DNA of 64,000 bases, taken from assembly GCA_015661095.1 (NCBI GenBank), contig JACVQI010000001.1, positions 1 through 64,000 on the forward strand, read 5' to 3'. A program made the position numbers and the translations under genes. Every line of letters starts with the position of its first letter. The stretch's first letter is position 1. The notes under the pieces were generated by a model. That model was not told the DNA's origin. It saw only the letters and a list, made by a program, of their open reading frames with translations, and searched no databases. This document shows positions 46,456 through 56,587 of the stretch, piece after piece. Origin of the DNA: Gammaproteobacteria bacterium (lineage in GTDB: Bacteria > Pseudomonadota > Gammaproteobacteria > Eutrophobiales > Eutrophobiaceae).

Positions 46456-47334
46456 ATGTACCTTTTTGATTATTTACAGAATTCTCCTATTACCTTTTAT
46501 ATCAGTATGGCCGTCTTCGGTCTTATCGTCGGCAGTTTCCTGAATGTGGTGATTTACCGGCTACCGAAAATGCTGGAAAGCGATTGGCAACAACAGTGCC
46601 GCGCCTTGCTGAAACTTGATACCCCTGCATCAGTGCCTGCTGAATACCTGAGTCTCATTACACCCAGATCGCAGTGTCCACAATGTAGCCATAAAATAGC
46701 TGCAATAGAAAACATCCCGGTAGTCAGTTATCTGGTCTTGGGCGGCAAATGTTCAGCCTGTCATCATCCCATTGGTGTCCGTTATCCCGTCATTGAATTA
46801 ACCAGTGGTATCCTGGCTCTATTCAGCGCCTGGCACTTTGGATTCGGGACACATGCGTTACTGGCGGCATTACTCGCCTGGGCCTTACTAACGCTGAGTG
46901 TCATCGACATCGACCAGCAGTTATTACCTGATGACATTACCCTCCCGTTTCTGTGGCTGGGGATACTGACAAATCTGTACGGAGTATTTACCAATATTCA
47001 TTCCAGTCTGATTGGAGCGATGGCTGGCTATTGCAGCCTGTGGACGGTATACAAGGTTTTCAAATTATTAACCGGTAAAGAAGGCATGGGGTATGGTGAT
47101 TTTAAATTACTGGCCATGCTTGGAGCCTGGCTGGGCTGGCAAATGTTGCCATTGATTATATTATTATCATCCCTTGCCGGCGCCATCATAGGGATCGGGT
47201 TAATAATGTCAAAGACTCACGACAAAAATATACCGATACCTTTTGGCCCTTATCTCGCCCTTGCCGGCTGGATTGCCTTATTCTGGGGGCACGACATCAA
47301 TATATTATATTTGCGCTGGAGTGCGGGTAATTGA
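46456..47334 (+). CDS. pilD: Prepilin peptidase / N-methyltransferase PilD
   Basis: This 292-residue inner-membrane aspartyl protease cleaves prepilins after Gly and methylates the new N-terminus. The cytoplasmic loop after the first span has two CxxC pairs (CPQC, CSAC) as in PilD. The catalytic aspartates lie in SVIDIDQQLLPDD and in GMGYGDFKLL (the GxGD motif). About eight membrane spans are visible. The starting ATG is clear, 100 bp after pilC. It overlaps the first possible coaE start by 4 bp. PilA, with its GF cleavage site, is the expected substrate. Confidence 0.96.
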   Translation: MYLFDYLQNSPITFYISMAVFGLIVGSFLNVVIYRLPKMLESDWQQQCRALLKLDTPASVPAEYLSLITPRSQCPQCSHKIAAIENIPVVSYLVLGGKCSACHHPIGVRYPVIELTSGILALFSAWHFGFGTHALLAALLAWALLTLSVIDIDQQLLPDDITLPFLWLGILTNLYGVFTNIHSSLIGAMAGYCSLWTVYKVFKLLTGKEGMGYGDFKLLAMLGAWLGWQMLPLIILLSSLAGAIIGIGLIMSKTHDKNIPIPFGPYLALAGWIALFWGHDINILYLRWSAGN

Positions 47335-47339
47335 GCCGG

Positions 47340-47951
47340 ATGTACCGTGTCGGTTTGACAGGCGGCATCGGTAGCGGCAAAACCACGGTAACAAATATGT
47401 TCGAAAAGCTGGGTGCCAGAATTATCGATGCTGACATCATAGTCCGCGAGTTATCCGGCTCTGGAAAACCTGCCTACCAAGCAATACTTCAGTTGTTTGG
47501 GACGGAAGTAGTTGATGAAAATCAAGAGTTACGCCGTCCTCTTATTCGCCAGATGATATTCTCAAACGCGGAATTAAAAACCCGGCTGGAAGCGATACTG
47601 CATCCACTGGTACGTACTGAGATAGATCAACGTATCATGAAAAACAGCCACCCTTACAGCATCATCAGTATACCCTTATTATTTGAAGGCAATTCAGCAT
47701 ACAATATCGACAGAATACTGGTGATTGATGCCCCCGAGAAATTACAGATCGCCCGGGCCGCCAGCAGGGATGGTGTCGACTGTGAGGATGTACAGAATAT
47801 CATCGCTACACAAATTAGCCGAAAACAAAGGTTGGAACGAGCTGATGATGTCATCATTAATGATGCCGATATCGCATCATTACAGTCTCAAGTACGTCTA
47901 TTACATGATAAATATTTACAATTGGCTGATCAACAAAGATGTCTGACTTGA
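47340..47951 (+). CDS. coaE: Dephospho-CoA kinase
   Basis: The 203-residue enzyme phosphorylates the 3'-hydroxyl of dephospho-CoA, the last step of CoA biosynthesis. The P-loop is GLTGGIGSGKTT. DADIIVREL, HPLVR, PLLFEG and SRKQRLERADDVI are all present. I choose ATG 47340 (MYRVGLTGG) over the TTG at 47331, because family members usually begin one or two residues before this strand. The TTG would overlap the pilD stop codon. It belongs to the conserved pilD-coaE-zapD-yacG group. Confidence 0.94.
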   Translation: MYRVGLTGGIGSGKTTVTNMFEKLGARIIDADIIVRELSGSGKPAYQAILQLFGTEVVDENQELRRPLIRQMIFSNAELKTRLEAILHPLVRTEIDQRIMKNSHPYSIISIPLLFEGNSAYNIDRILVIDAPEKLQIARAASRDGVDCEDVQNIIATQISRKQRLERADDVIINDADIASLQSQVRLLHDKYLQLADQQRCLT

Positions 47952-47952
47952 T

Positions 47953-48738
47953 TTGAATGATTTAACCGTGGATAACATAATCACATATGAACAACCTTTG
48001 AATGAGCGGATACGGTCATTCTTGCGAATGGAACATTTATTCAACCAGATTGCACATTACATTAATGGCACCAGTGAATGGGACAGCCGCAATGCCATCA
48101 CCACTTTGATTGAAATAATAGATTTCATCACCCGCTCGGACCTTAAATCAGAACTGATTAAAGAACTGGAACGACACGCAAATACACTGAACGCTCTGGG
48201 AAACTCCCCCGCCGTCGATAATCACAAACTCAAAATCATCTTAAGCAAGCTTGATAATTATCTTGTCATATTGCGCGACAGTTCCTATCAGCCAGGGGTA
48301 AATCTACGCCAGAATGAATTCCTGATGTCAATCAAACAAAGAATCGCGATTCCCGGCGGCACATGTAATTTTGACATACCTGGCTATTTTTACTGGCTGC
48401 ATAAATCTTCCCAGGAAAAATTTAATGAATTCCACGACTGGCAGAAAGATCTTTTTTTACTCAGGGACAGCATTCAGTTAAGCCTGCAAATGATTAGAAA
48501 CAGTAATACTCCCAGCAGCGAAGTGGCAGAAAGAGGTTTCTACCAGAAGCAAATAGAGGCAAATGTTGCTTGCCATCTCATCAGAGTTGTTTTACCACGT
48601 GAATCAAAATACTATCCCGAGATCAGTGGTGGCAAACATCGGTTTGCCATTCGCTTCATGGAGCAACCTTCCACATCAGAAAGGCCAATCCAAACGAAGG
48701 ATAATGTCCAGTTTGAGTTGCACTGTTGCATCTTATGA
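47953..48738 (+). CDS. zapD: Cell division protein ZapD (YacF)
   Basis: This 261-residue cytoplasmic protein binds the C-terminal tail of FtsZ and bundles filaments. It follows ZapD over full length: [18 protein letters not shown] near the N-terminus, [35 protein letters not shown], and a C-terminal block [20 protein letters not shown] ending in FELHCC. The only candidate starts are TTG at 47953 (one base after the coaE stop) and a later GTG at 47968; neither has a clear ribosome binding site. FtsZ, its partner, is encoded 8 kb to the right. Confidence 0.93.
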   Translation: MNDLTVDNIITYEQPLNERIRSFLRMEHLFNQIAHYINGTSEWDSRNAITTLIEIIDFITRSDLKSELIKELERHANTLNALGNSPAVDNHKLKIILSKLDNYLVILRDSSYQPGVNLRQNEFLMSIKQRIAIPGGTCNFDIPGYFYWLHKSSQEKFNEFHDWQKDLFLLRDSIQLSLQMIRNSNTPSSEVAERGFYQKQIEANVACHLIRVVLPRESKYYPEISGGKHRFAIRFMEQPSTSERPIQTKDNVQFELHCCIL

Positions 48739-48917
48739 TCAGCAAATGTCCTACCTGTAATAATCAAGTAAAGTCCGACAACAAACATCTGCCATTTTGC
48801 AGTGAACGATGCAGATTGATTGATTTAGGAGACTGGTTGGCCGGTAATTACAGTGTTGTGGAGCAGGACCACCCTGAAACCTGGATTGAATCGGAAAATT
48901 CAGACACCAGACATTAA
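48735..48917 (+). CDS. yacG: DNA gyrase inhibitor YacG (small zinc protein)
   Basis: The 60-residue protein has a four-cysteine zinc site: CPTC near the N-terminus and CSERC, followed by [13 protein letters not shown]. This is the YacG signature. In Escherichia coli it binds GyrB and inhibits gyrase. Its ATG at 48735 overlaps the zapD stop as ATGA, so translation is coupled. The end overlaps the convergent Nudix gene by 4 bp. Confidence 0.92.
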   Translation: MISKCPTCNNQVKSDNKHLPFCSERCRLIDLGDWLAGNYSVVEQDHPETWIESENSDTRH

Positions 48918-49888
48918 TCGCATTTCCATAATCCTCGAATCATCGCCACACCTTGTCCACCACTAGATTGCGCCTTGTCAATATCGGATTTCCGCATGCC
49001 TCCCAGGGCATAAACCGGAATCCTGGCTTGTTCCACCAGGTCAGCAAAACCATCCCAACCTAACGGCGTAACCTCTGGGTGGGTTGCGGTTTTGTTCACC
49101 GGCGATAGCACTGCAAAATCAACCCCAATCCGGGCGGCGTGCTCAAGTTCCTGAGAATTATGGCAGGAGGCGGCAATTAAATAGTCTGTACTCAGCGGTC
49201 TGGATTTAAGATTTAACAGTTCACTACTGGATAAGTGTACGCCATGGACGTTATCGAATAACCCCTGATCCGGTATTCCATTAACCAGCAGACGGCAATG
49301 GTGATTACTACACAACTCAAACATTTGTTTGATGATTTCCGATTTTGTTTGTTTGTCTAATCCCTTGTTTCTAAACTGAACGAGTTTTAAACCGGATGCC
49401 AATAGCTTTTCAAAGCTACACAGAAATTTCTGGTCGTAATCCAGCAAGTCAGGCGTTATTGCGTATAGTGAAGGAAGATTGACGGCGGTTATGATTGGTC
49501 TGTCCGCCACTGGAAATTCAAGCTCGGCAAGAGCGCCTTTATCAACCCATCTGATTTTTTGACCCTCCCTGCCGACTGGCGTTCCGCTCCAGGAAGACAC
49601 CAGCCAAACATCCAACTGCACTGATTTTTCCGGATAATCGTGATTGACTTTAATCAATGGCCGCGCCTGCTTTACTGTGATGTGCAGTTCCTCCTGTAAC
49701 TCTCGCTCCAGTGCTGCCGGGACTGATTCTTCAGACTGTATCTTACCCCCGGGAAACTCCCATAAACCGCCCAAATGAACGTGTTCCGGCCTTCTTGCAA
49801 CCAGTACTTTATCAGTGGACTGCTCCAGGATTACACCTACGGCTATATTCAGCCTGGGCACAGGCACGGTAGATTTCAACCAGGACAA
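48914..49888 (-). CDS. Nudix hydrolase fused to a ThiE-like domain
   Basis: The 324-residue protein combines two domains. Residues 15-145 are MutT-like, with the Nudix box [20 protein letters not shown], where the metal-binding glutamates are intact, so 8-oxo-dGTP hydrolysis is plausible. Residues 155-320 are a TIM barrel like thiamine phosphate synthase: [27 protein letters not shown] and ALGGM. Several ThiE residues are altered (for example VNG where ThiE has a NDR-like sequence), so TMP synthesis is doubtful. Such fusions are common beside yacG and argJ. The start is a TTG at 49888 or a slightly later GTG; no ribosome binding site settles it. Confidence 0.9.
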   Translation of the reverse strand: MSWLKSTVPVPRLNIAVGVILEQSTDKVLVARRPEHVHLGGLWEFPGGKIQSEESVPAALERELQEELHITVKQARPLIKVNHDYPEKSVQLDVWLVSSWSGTPVGREGQKIRWVDKGALAELEFPVADRPIITAVNLPSLYAITPDLLDYDQKFLCSFEKLLASGLKLVQFRNKGLDKQTKSEIIKQMFELCSNHHCRLLVNGIPDQGLFDNVHGVHLSSSELLNLKSRPLSTDYLIAASCHNSQELEHAARIGVDFAVLSPVNKTATHPEVTPLGWDGFADLVEQARIPVYALGGMRKSDIDKAQSSGGQGVAMIRGLWKCD

Positions 49889-49943
49889 TGGATATCAAAA
49901 CTGCAAAGGGTAATACTATTTCTCATATGAACCCCTTACTGAA

Positions 49944-51158
49944 TCAAGATCTGTATTCAGCGTTAATCCTGACATAATCGTGTGACAAGTCACAGGACCA
50001 GATGGTTTCCGTTACTTTACCCCTACCAAGACATACCCTTAAGGTTATCTCCTGTTGCTTCATAACTGCCTGTCCGGCGCTCTCGGAATATTGCGCCGCC
50101 CTGACACCGCTCTCAACGATACAGACATCTCCCAGATAAACAGAAATGCGAGTAATAGCCAGTTCGGGAATTCCGGCCCGGCCGATTGCCGCCAGGATTC
50201 TGCCCCAATTTGGATCCGAGGCAAAAAAGGCCGTCTTGACTAATGGCGAATTTGCAATTGCGTAAGCCACTTGCAGGCATTCGTGGTTGTTGCGTCCTTC
50301 ATTTACTTCTATGGTTATAAATTTTGTCGCACCTTCCCCATCTCTGACAATTGCTTGCGCCAGTTGAATAAATACTTCTGTAAGCGCCTGCTCAAACATA
50401 TTCCTGCTATGCTGATTTTGAATGATTTCACATCCGCTTTTTCCGGTAGCCGCAAGCATACAGGCATCATTCGTGGAGCTATCACCATCAACGCTAATGC
50501 GGTTAAAGGACTTAGACACCGCATTACTTAGGATGCGATCCAATGTTATCCGATCTGCTAGTACATCCGTGCAAATAAATGCCAGCATAGTCGCCATATC
50601 CGGCCTGATCATCCCTGAACCCTTGGCGATGCCCGATATTGTCACCGTACAACCATCGATAACAACCTGTCTTGATGCAGCTTTGGCTATGGTATCGGTT
50701 GTCATGATTGCCCTTACGGCCGTCAGCCAGTTATCTGCTGCAAGAGATGCATATAATCCGGGAATTTTTTCCAGCATTTTCGTTACTGGCAAATATTCAC
50801 CAATCACACCGGTGGAAAATGGCAAAACGGCTGAGCTATCGCAACCGGTGATGGTCGACAGTTCCTGACATATCCGGGTCGCATCTTCTATGCCCCGCTT
50901 ACCGGTTCCGGCGTTTGCATTTCCGGCATTGATTATGTAATAGAGCGGGTTAGATTGCTTAAGGTGTTGCCTCGCTATCTGCACCGGCGCGGCACAAAAT
51001 TGATTGCAGGTAAATACAGCAGCGCTTACGGTACCCTCATCTAATGCCAGAAGGGCTAAATCCGGTCGCTGCTTACGATACAGACCTGCCGAACAGGCTG
51101 CCAATCTTATCCCGGGCACGGGCAACAATACTACGGGCTCTGACAAACCAACGGCCAT
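49944..51158 (-). CDS. argJ: Bifunctional ornithine acetyltransferase / N-acetylglutamate synthase
   Basis: The enzyme recycles acetyl from N-acetylornithine to glutamate in arginine biosynthesis. The precursor is autocleaved before the Thr of RPDMATMLAF, which is present here. The conserved IAKGSGMI and DGDSSTNDA are also present. I take ATG 51158 (MAVGLSEPV, 404 residues), with AGGTGA five bases upstream, over the TTG at 51179. Whether the enzyme also accepts acetyl-CoA cannot be told from sequence. It follows secA by 21 bp in the same direction. Confidence 0.94.
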   Translation of the reverse strand: MAVGLSEPVVLLPVPGIRLAACSAGLYRKQRPDLALLALDEGTVSAAVFTCNQFCAAPVQIARQHLKQSNPLYYIINAGNANAGTGKRGIEDATRICQELSTITGCDSSAVLPFSTGVIGEYLPVTKMLEKIPGLYASLAADNWLTAVRAIMTTDTIAKAASRQVVIDGCTVTISGIAKGSGMIRPDMATMLAFICTDVLADRITLDRILSNAVSKSFNRISVDGDSSTNDACMLAATGKSGCEIIQNQHSRNMFEQALTEVFIQLAQAIVRDGEGATKFITIEVNEGRNNHECLQVAYAIANSPLVKTAFFASDPNWGRILAAIGRAGIPELAITRISVYLGDVCIVESGVRAAQYSESAGQAVMKQQEITLRVCLGRGKVTETIWSCDLSHDYVRINAEYRS

Positions 51159-51179
51159 CTGCTCACCTACCAGTAACAA

Positions 51180-53885
51180 TCATGCCAGTTTGCCGTGACA
51201 TTGTTTATATTTTTTGCCAGAACCACAGGGGCAAGGTTCATTGCGACCTACCTTGCGATCGCCTCTGACAAAAGGTTGCTTGACTGGCTCTGGTTTCTCG
51301 GCTTCGGCACTGGCCCCCGTCAAGGCGTTGGGGGCCGCGGGATGATTATAGGTCACTTGCTGAGGTTCTGGTTTGCGTTCTACAAGATCAACATCGGCTT
51401 CCGTCCGGACGTGCACCTTGGAGAGAATGCCGACCACATCATTTTTGATATTTTTCAGCATCTCCCCAAACATGGCAAAAGCCTCACGCTTGTATTCCTG
51501 TTTAGGGTTTTTGGCGGCATAACCGCGCAAGCCGATACCCTGACGCAAATAATCCATCGCTACCAGATGCTCTTTCCAGTGGCGATCGAGCACATCCAGC
51601 ATGATATCTTTTTCCAGCCGCCGCATCAGATCCGATGGCACCAGCTTTTCTTTTTCGGCCATCGTCGCAAAGATGGCCTGCAACAGCTTCGCCGTTAAAG
51701 TTTCTCCATGCAGCTCCTCATCATCATCCAGCCATTTTTTGATCGGTAATCGGCATCGAAACTCATGCTCAACCGCCTCAGTCAAACCCTGCACATCCCA
51801 CTGTTCAGGCATACTGTCAGGCGGAATATAGAGGTTAATCACTGCGTTGATGACATCTTCCCGCATACGCTTGATTTCATCCGAGATATCATCGATTTCC
51901 AGCAAGTCGTTGCGCCATTCATAGATCACTTTACGTTGATCATTGGCGACGTCGTCATATTCGAGCAAATGCTTTCTTATATCGAAATTATGAGCTTCTA
52001 CTTTCCGCTGTGCATTTTCAATCGCCTTGGATACCAGGTTGGATTCAATGGCCTCACCCTCCTCCATGCCCAATCTTTGCATGATAGCGCTGACTTTATC
52101 CGAGGCGAAGATACGCATCAGATTATCCTCAAGGGATAAATAAAAGCGGCTGGATCCCGGGTCTCCCTGTCTGCCGGAGCGACCACGCAGTTGATTATCT
52201 ATTCTTCTGGACTCATGTCTTTCCGTACCGATTATTCGTAACCCCCCACTGGCAATTACCTCATTATGCAGTGATTGCCAATCCGCCCTCAATTTGGTAA
52301 TGGTTGCCGCATCTGGCTGCTCGAGTTTTTTCAGTTCAGCTTCATAATTACCGCCGAGAACAATATCAGTACCGCGACCAGCCATATTGGTGGCTATGGT
52401 TACGGTACCGGGACGGCCGGCCTGGGCAATGATATCTGCTTCCCTTTCATGATATTTGGCATTCAGTACCTGATGCTTGATTTTATCCCGTTTCAGCATG
52501 TCCGATAATAGTTCCGATACCTCAATGGAAACCGTACCCACCAATACTGGTTGTACACGATTAAGGCAGTCCTTGATATCCGCGATAATCGCCGTGAACT
52601 TTTCCCTGGCTTTTAAATAAATAACGTCGGACTGATCATCCCTGATCATTGGCATATGGGTAGGTATCACCACCACTTCAAGTTTGTAGATTTGCTGAAA
52701 TTCATAAGCTTCGGTATCAGCAGTTCCGGTCATGCCGGACAGCTTATTATAAAGACGAAAATAATTTTGATAGGTGATAGTAGCCAGTGTCTGATTTTCA
52801 TTTTGTATCGGCACTCCTTCCTTGGCCTCTATAGCCTGATGCAATCCTTCGGACCAGCGGCGACCAGGCATGGTTCTACCGGTAAATTCATCAACTATCA
52901 CAACTTCATTATCCTTGACGATATAGTCAATATTATTATGAAACAGGGTGTGTGCCCGCAGGGCCGCATTTAAATGATGCAGGACGGGTATATTGACCGG
53001 ATCATAAAGACTCTGCCTTTTTTGTATGATGCCAGCCTGGAGAAACACGGTTTCAACATTATCAATACCCGACTCCGTCAGATAAGCCTGCCTCGATTTT
53101 TCCTCCACCGTGTAGTCACCAGCCCCGCCCTCAGTTGTTTGCCGGGACAGCATTGGAATAATCTTATTAATACTCGTATACAGATCAGAACGATCGTCCA
53201 CTGAACCGGAAATGATTAATGGTGTCCGCGCCTCGTCAATCAGGATTGAATCCACTTCGTCAACTATGGCATAGTTTAATTCCCGCATTACCTGTTCCTG
53301 CTTGGTAAATTTCATATTGTCACGCAGGTAATCAAACCCGAATTCATTATTGGTGCCGTAGGTGATATCGGCGGCATAGGCCTGTCTGCGTTCCTCATTG
53401 GACAGTCCGGTCACGATCACGCCAGTACTCATGCCAAGGTAGTTATAAATCTTACCCATCCATTCCGCGTCGCGCCGGGCCAGATAATCATTTACAGTGA
53501 TAATATGTACACCCTTCCCAGACAAGGCATTCAGATACGCGGATAAAGTCGCAACCAGAGTCTTACCTTCGCCAGTCCTCATTTCCGCGATATTGCCCTC
53601 ATGCAATACCATACCGCCTATCAATTGCATGTCAAAGTGACGCATATTAACCGTTCGCTTGCCTGCTTCACGAACCAGAGCAAAGGCTTCTGGCAACACG
53701 TCATCCAAAGTTTCGCCTTTTGAGTACCGCTCCCTCAGGAAATTAGTTCTTTTGGGGAACTCTGACTCCGACAGTTTTGAAATTTCCTCTTCCAGTGAAT
53801 TAATTCTGGCGATATTGCTTCGCAGACGCTTTAGTATACGTTCATTCCTGCTGCCAAATATTTTTGCAAATAATCTCGATAACAT
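51180..53885 (-). CDS. secA: Preprotein translocase ATPase SecA
   Basis: The 901-residue motor drives protein export through SecYEG. Domains in order are the DEAD-like NBD1 with Walker [11 protein letters not shown] (about 102-111) and [14 protein letters not shown], the preprotein cross-linking domain, NBD2 with [11 protein letters not shown], and [13 protein letters not shown], the helical scaffold, and a C-terminal zinc motif [14 protein letters not shown] that binds SecB or lipids. Length is as in Escherichia coli. It starts with ATG. A 195-bp leader separates it from the M23 peptidase gene. Confidence 0.98.
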   Translation of the reverse strand: MLSRLFAKIFGSRNERILKRLRSNIARINSLEEEISKLSESEFPKRTNFLRERYSKGETLDDVLPEAFALVREAGKRTVNMRHFDMQLIGGMVLHEGNIAEMRTGEGKTLVATLSAYLNALSGKGVHIITVNDYLARRDAEWMGKIYNYLGMSTGVIVTGLSNEERRQAYAADITYGTNNEFGFDYLRDNMKFTKQEQVMRELNYAIVDEVDSILIDEARTPLIISGSVDDRSDLYTSINKIIPMLSRQTTEGGAGDYTVEEKSRQAYLTESGIDNVETVFLQAGIIQKRQSLYDPVNIPVLHHLNAALRAHTLFHNNIDYIVKDNEVVIVDEFTGRTMPGRRWSEGLHQAIEAKEGVPIQNENQTLATITYQNYFRLYNKLSGMTGTADTEAYEFQQIYKLEVVVIPTHMPMIRDDQSDVIYLKAREKFTAIIADIKDCLNRVQPVLVGTVSIEVSELLSDMLKRDKIKHQVLNAKYHEREADIIAQAGRPGTVTIATNMAGRGTDIVLGGNYEAELKKLEQPDAATITKLRADWQSLHNEVIASGGLRIIGTERHESRRIDNQLRGRSGRQGDPGSSRFYLSLEDNLMRIFASDKVSAIMQRLGMEEGEAIESNLVSKAIENAQRKVEAHNFDIRKHLLEYDDVANDQRKVIYEWRNDLLEIDDISDEIKRMREDVINAVINLYIPPDSMPEQWDVQGLTEAVEHEFRCRLPIKKWLDDDEELHGETLTAKLLQAIFATMAEKEKLVPSDLMRRLEKDIMLDVLDRHWKEHLVAMDYLRQGIGLRGYAAKNPKQEYKREAFAMFGEMLKNIKNDVVGILSKVHVRTEADVDLVERKPEPQQVTYNHPAAPNALTGASAEAEKPEPVKQPFVRGDRKVGRNEPCPCGSGKKYKQCHGKLA

Positions 53886-54080
53886 AGAATCTTGGAATTA
53901 ACAGGCTGGATATTATTTTTGAAATTGATTCGATATAAACAACATTAATAAATCTATTTACATTAACCGCTGCATTCCCGTGATGCCGGGACAACCAGAG
54001 TTGGAGGTGATTATATCACGTATTGAAGCGACAATTTCCCGTGACTTTGGAAAATGATGCCGGAGGATGGCAACTGAAAC

Positions 54081-55016
54081 TTAATTAGAAACTATAACGT
54101 TTTTCGGGTTTACCAGAACACCGTTTTTTAGCACCTCGAAATGAACATGGGTACCGGTGCTACGTCCGGAGCTTCCCATAATTGCGATTACTTCTCCCTT
54201 TTCCACTTTATCACCCACGTTAACAAGATTTTTGGCGTTATGCGCATAGCGGGTGATATTTCCGCTACCGTGGTTTATTTCAACCTGATTGCCATAACCC
54301 AACCTCGGGCCGGACCATGTAACAATGCCGGCGGCTACCGCGGATATCGGTGTGCCAGGCTTTCCCGAAAAATCAAGACCTTCATGAAATTCCTGTTTGC
54401 CAGTTATCGGGTCCGACCGATATCCAAATATCGAGGATAACCAGCCGCCTTGCACGGGATTACCGGTGGGCAGGGTTTGCTCCTGCAAAGTGCGATTAAT
54501 CAGCATGGATTCTATTGCCGATAATTTTTCGCTACGATCCTGTATATTTTTTTCCAATTCCTCCAGTGTCACCAGAAAATCCGGAATATTGATGGATTGC
54601 AGCTGAATGCTGGGAGTCGGCCCACCCAAGCCCGGCGGATTATCCAGTCCAAACTCAAACTCATCAAGCTTGGCCATCGATGCCAGGCGTGAGCCAAGGG
54701 CATCGAGACGATAGACATGTCCCTGCAACAGACTTAGCCTGCTCGCCATGGCATCCATCGATTTTTCCGCAGTTAATTTGAGTTTATCTATCTGAGCTTC
54801 CTGCGCTTTGATTTTTTCCTCCCAACCTGAATAAGTCTGCGCTCGTATAGACTTCAGGAATTCGGTCGAATTATATTTCGCATACTGTATTCCTGAGAAA
54901 AATATCCCCATGGAAATTGAACCAACAAAAGCACACGAAATAATAACAGCAACAACCGGATTCAAGTAGATACTCCGGCTCCGGCTTCTTGTATTAGATA
55001 ATATTATAATTTTCAT
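54081..55016 (-). CDS. M23-family (LytM-type) peptidoglycan endopeptidase or its regulator
   Basis: The 311-residue protein has an N-terminal anchor (about 17-38), a coiled coil (KIKAQEAQIDKLKL and following), then an M23 domain. The metal ligands are complete: His and Asp in HEGLDFSG, and His in HVHFE, with an upstream His in RYAHNAKN. It should therefore be an active D,D-endopeptidase in the periplasm. A gene of this type beside secA is common in proteobacteria. The start is ATG at 55016, 24 bp from the divergent DUF721 gene. Confidence 0.9.
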   Translation of the reverse strand: MKIIILSNTRSRSRSIYLNPVVAVIISCAFVGSISMGIFFSGIQYAKYNSTEFLKSIRAQTYSGWEEKIKAQEAQIDKLKLTAEKSMDAMASRLSLLQGHVYRLDALGSRLASMAKLDEFEFGLDNPPGLGGPTPSIQLQSINIPDFLVTLEELEKNIQDRSEKLSAIESMLINRTLQEQTLPTGNPVQGGWLSSIFGYRSDPITGKQEFHEGLDFSGKPGTPISAVAAGIVTWSGPRLGYGNQVEINHGSGNITRYAHNAKNLVNVGDKVEKGEVIAIMGSSGRSTGTHVHFEVLKNGVLVNPKNVIVSN

Positions 55017-55040
55017 TGTGATTTGCTATAAGCTATCTAT

Positions 55041-55496
55041 ATGCCCAGCGATAAATATCATCCCGCGACAATTAATGATTTCCTGAGCAGTCGTTCTCAG
55101 TCATTATCCAAATTAGTTGGACAAGTCTCCCGTATTCTTATATGTCAGAGCAGGCTTCGCTCTGAACTTGGTCCACCATTATCAGAGCATTTGCACGTAG
55201 CGAATTATTCCAATGACTCCTTGATGTTGCATACGGACAGTCCGGCATGGGCATCAAGGTTGCGCTTCAACATACAGAATATTCTTAATATTGTCAGACA
55301 AAACTGTGGACTTAATGAGCTGAAATCCGTACGTATAAAGGTCGTTATCCAGAACACCGACAGCGAACCTGTAAAACGCATGAACTGTCTTTCTCAAAGC
55401 ACAACAAAACTTATCGAAAATACAGCCCGATCAATAAAAGACCACAAACTTCGAACTTCCCTTTTCAACCTCGCCAAACATCACGTTGGCTTTTGA
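55041..55496 (+). CDS. DUF721 protein, DciA-like helicase loader
   Basis: The 151-residue protein has the DUF721 pattern: INDFLSSRSQSLSKLVGQ, then HLHVANYSNDSLMLHTDSPAWASRLRF, seen here as two shorter blocks around residues 48-74, and a short Arg/Lys-rich end. In bacteria without DnaC, DciA of this family loads the replicative helicase DnaB; equating this gene with dciA is inference. It is alone on the plus strand, with 24 bp to the peptidase gene and 31 bp to lpxC, which it meets tail to tail. Confidence 0.82.
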   Translation: MPSDKYHPATINDFLSSRSQSLSKLVGQVSRILICQSRLRSELGPPLSEHLHVANYSNDSLMLHTDSPAWASRLRFNIQNILNIVRQNCGLNELKSVRIKVVIQNTDSEPVKRMNCLSQSTTKLIENTARSIKDHKLRTSLFNLAKHHVGF

Positions 55497-55527
55497 TTAT
55501 TATTGTAATTATTTTATTTTAGTTACA

Positions 55528-56439
55528 TTAGACAGCCGGAATTGGCTGCATAAAAGAGATGGGTACTTTGTTTTCATCCTCATAACTGACAAGTTCCCAC
55601 GCTGACTTGGTGGCCAGCAACTTCTTTAACAAGCGATTATTCAGCTCATGTCCGGATTTATATCCCTTGAACGAACCGATTAAACTATGTCCCAGCAAAT
55701 ACAGGTCGCCAATCGCATCAAGTATCTTGTGTTTAACGCACTCATCTTCATATCGAAGTCCGTCTTCATTTAATATACGGTATTCATCCACGACTACCGC
55801 GTTATCCAGGCTGCCGCCAAGGATTAAATTGTTTTGTCGCAGTAATTCAACATCGCGCATGAACCCGAAAGTTCTGGCCCGGCTGACTTCCTTGACAAAG
55901 GATGTAGTGGAAAAATCAATCTCCGCCTGACAGTTCTTCACGGTGAAGGCTGGATGCGAAAACTGTATGGTAAATCCGACTTTGAATCCATTGAACGGTT
56001 CAAACAAGGCCCACTTGTCGTCGTTTTCCACATAGACTCTTTTCTTGATACGCATGAACTGCTTTAAGGCATTCTGTTCTTCTATACCCGCCGATTGAAT
56101 CAAAAATACAAACGGGCCGGCACTGCCATCCATGATAGGTATTTCGTCGGCACTGGTATCAATATAGGCATTATCAATGCCAAAACCTGCCAGTGCTGAA
56201 AGTAAATGTTCGACTGTGGATATGCGGATATTATCTTTGACAAGAGTTGTCGATAATGTTGTATCGCCGACATTCTTGGGGCAGGCCCGGATTTCAACCG
56301 GTACATCCAGATCAACTCTGCGGAATATGATGCCTGCATTAGCAGGCGCCGGTCGTAGCGTTAAATACACCTTTTTACCGGTATGCAGTCCGACACCAGT
56401 CGCCCGGATGACATTTTTCAATGTTCTTTGCTTTATCAT
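55528..56439 (-). CDS. lpxC: UDP-3-O-acyl-N-acetylglucosamine deacetylase
   Basis: LpxC carries out the committed step of lipid A biosynthesis. I use the ATG at 56439 (MIKQRTLKN, 303 residues), which matches the usual LpxC start; the frame runs 22 codons further up to 56505 but that part overlaps the probable promoter. The zinc ligands are His in [12 protein letters not shown] and His/Asp in [10 protein letters not shown], and a catalytic His lies in [22 protein letters not shown] is also typical. It lies 148 bp after ftsZ. Confidence 0.96.
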   Translation of the reverse strand: MIKQRTLKNVIRATGVGLHTGKKVYLTLRPAPANAGIIFRRVDLDVPVEIRACPKNVGDTTLSTTLVKDNIRISTVEHLLSALAGFGIDNAYIDTSADEIPIMDGSAGPFVFLIQSAGIEEQNALKQFMRIKKRVYVENDDKWALFEPFNGFKVGFTIQFSHPAFTVKNCQAEIDFSTTSFVKEVSRARTFGFMRDVELLRQNNLILGGSLDNAVVVDEYRILNEDGLRYEDECVKHKILDAIGDLYLLGHSLIGSFKGYKSGHELNNRLLKKLLATKSAWELVSYEDENKVPISFMQPIPAV

Positions 56440-56492
56440 TAATGTTTTGTCGTAATCTTCCCCGACCTCCCCCAAAGAGGTCCCAACCTGCT

Positions 56493-56521
56493 TTTTTACG
56501 GACAAATCGTGTATCTGTCAA
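56493..56521 (-). promoter_or_regulatory. Sigma-70 promoter of lpxC
   Basis: On the minus strand TTGACA (56521-56516) is a perfect -35 box. A 17-base spacer follows, then TAAAAA (56498-56493), which matches the -10 box in four of six positions. The start point would lie near 56486, about 47 bases ahead of the lpxC ATG at 56439. Confidence 0.65.
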
Positions 56522-56587
56522 GCTTTAGCTTATTTTGATATCACCTCCACGAGCGTTTTTAATGATTTTAGAAGATTTTAACGGATT

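Noticed and set aside
53975..53990. Terminator after the M23 peptidase gene
   Set aside because: The TCCCG/CGGGA hairpin is not followed by a T run in the direction of transcription.
56440..56505. Longer lpxC reading frame starting at 56505
   Set aside because: The 22 extra residues are absent from LpxC proteins, and the -10 box of the likely promoter lies in this stretch.
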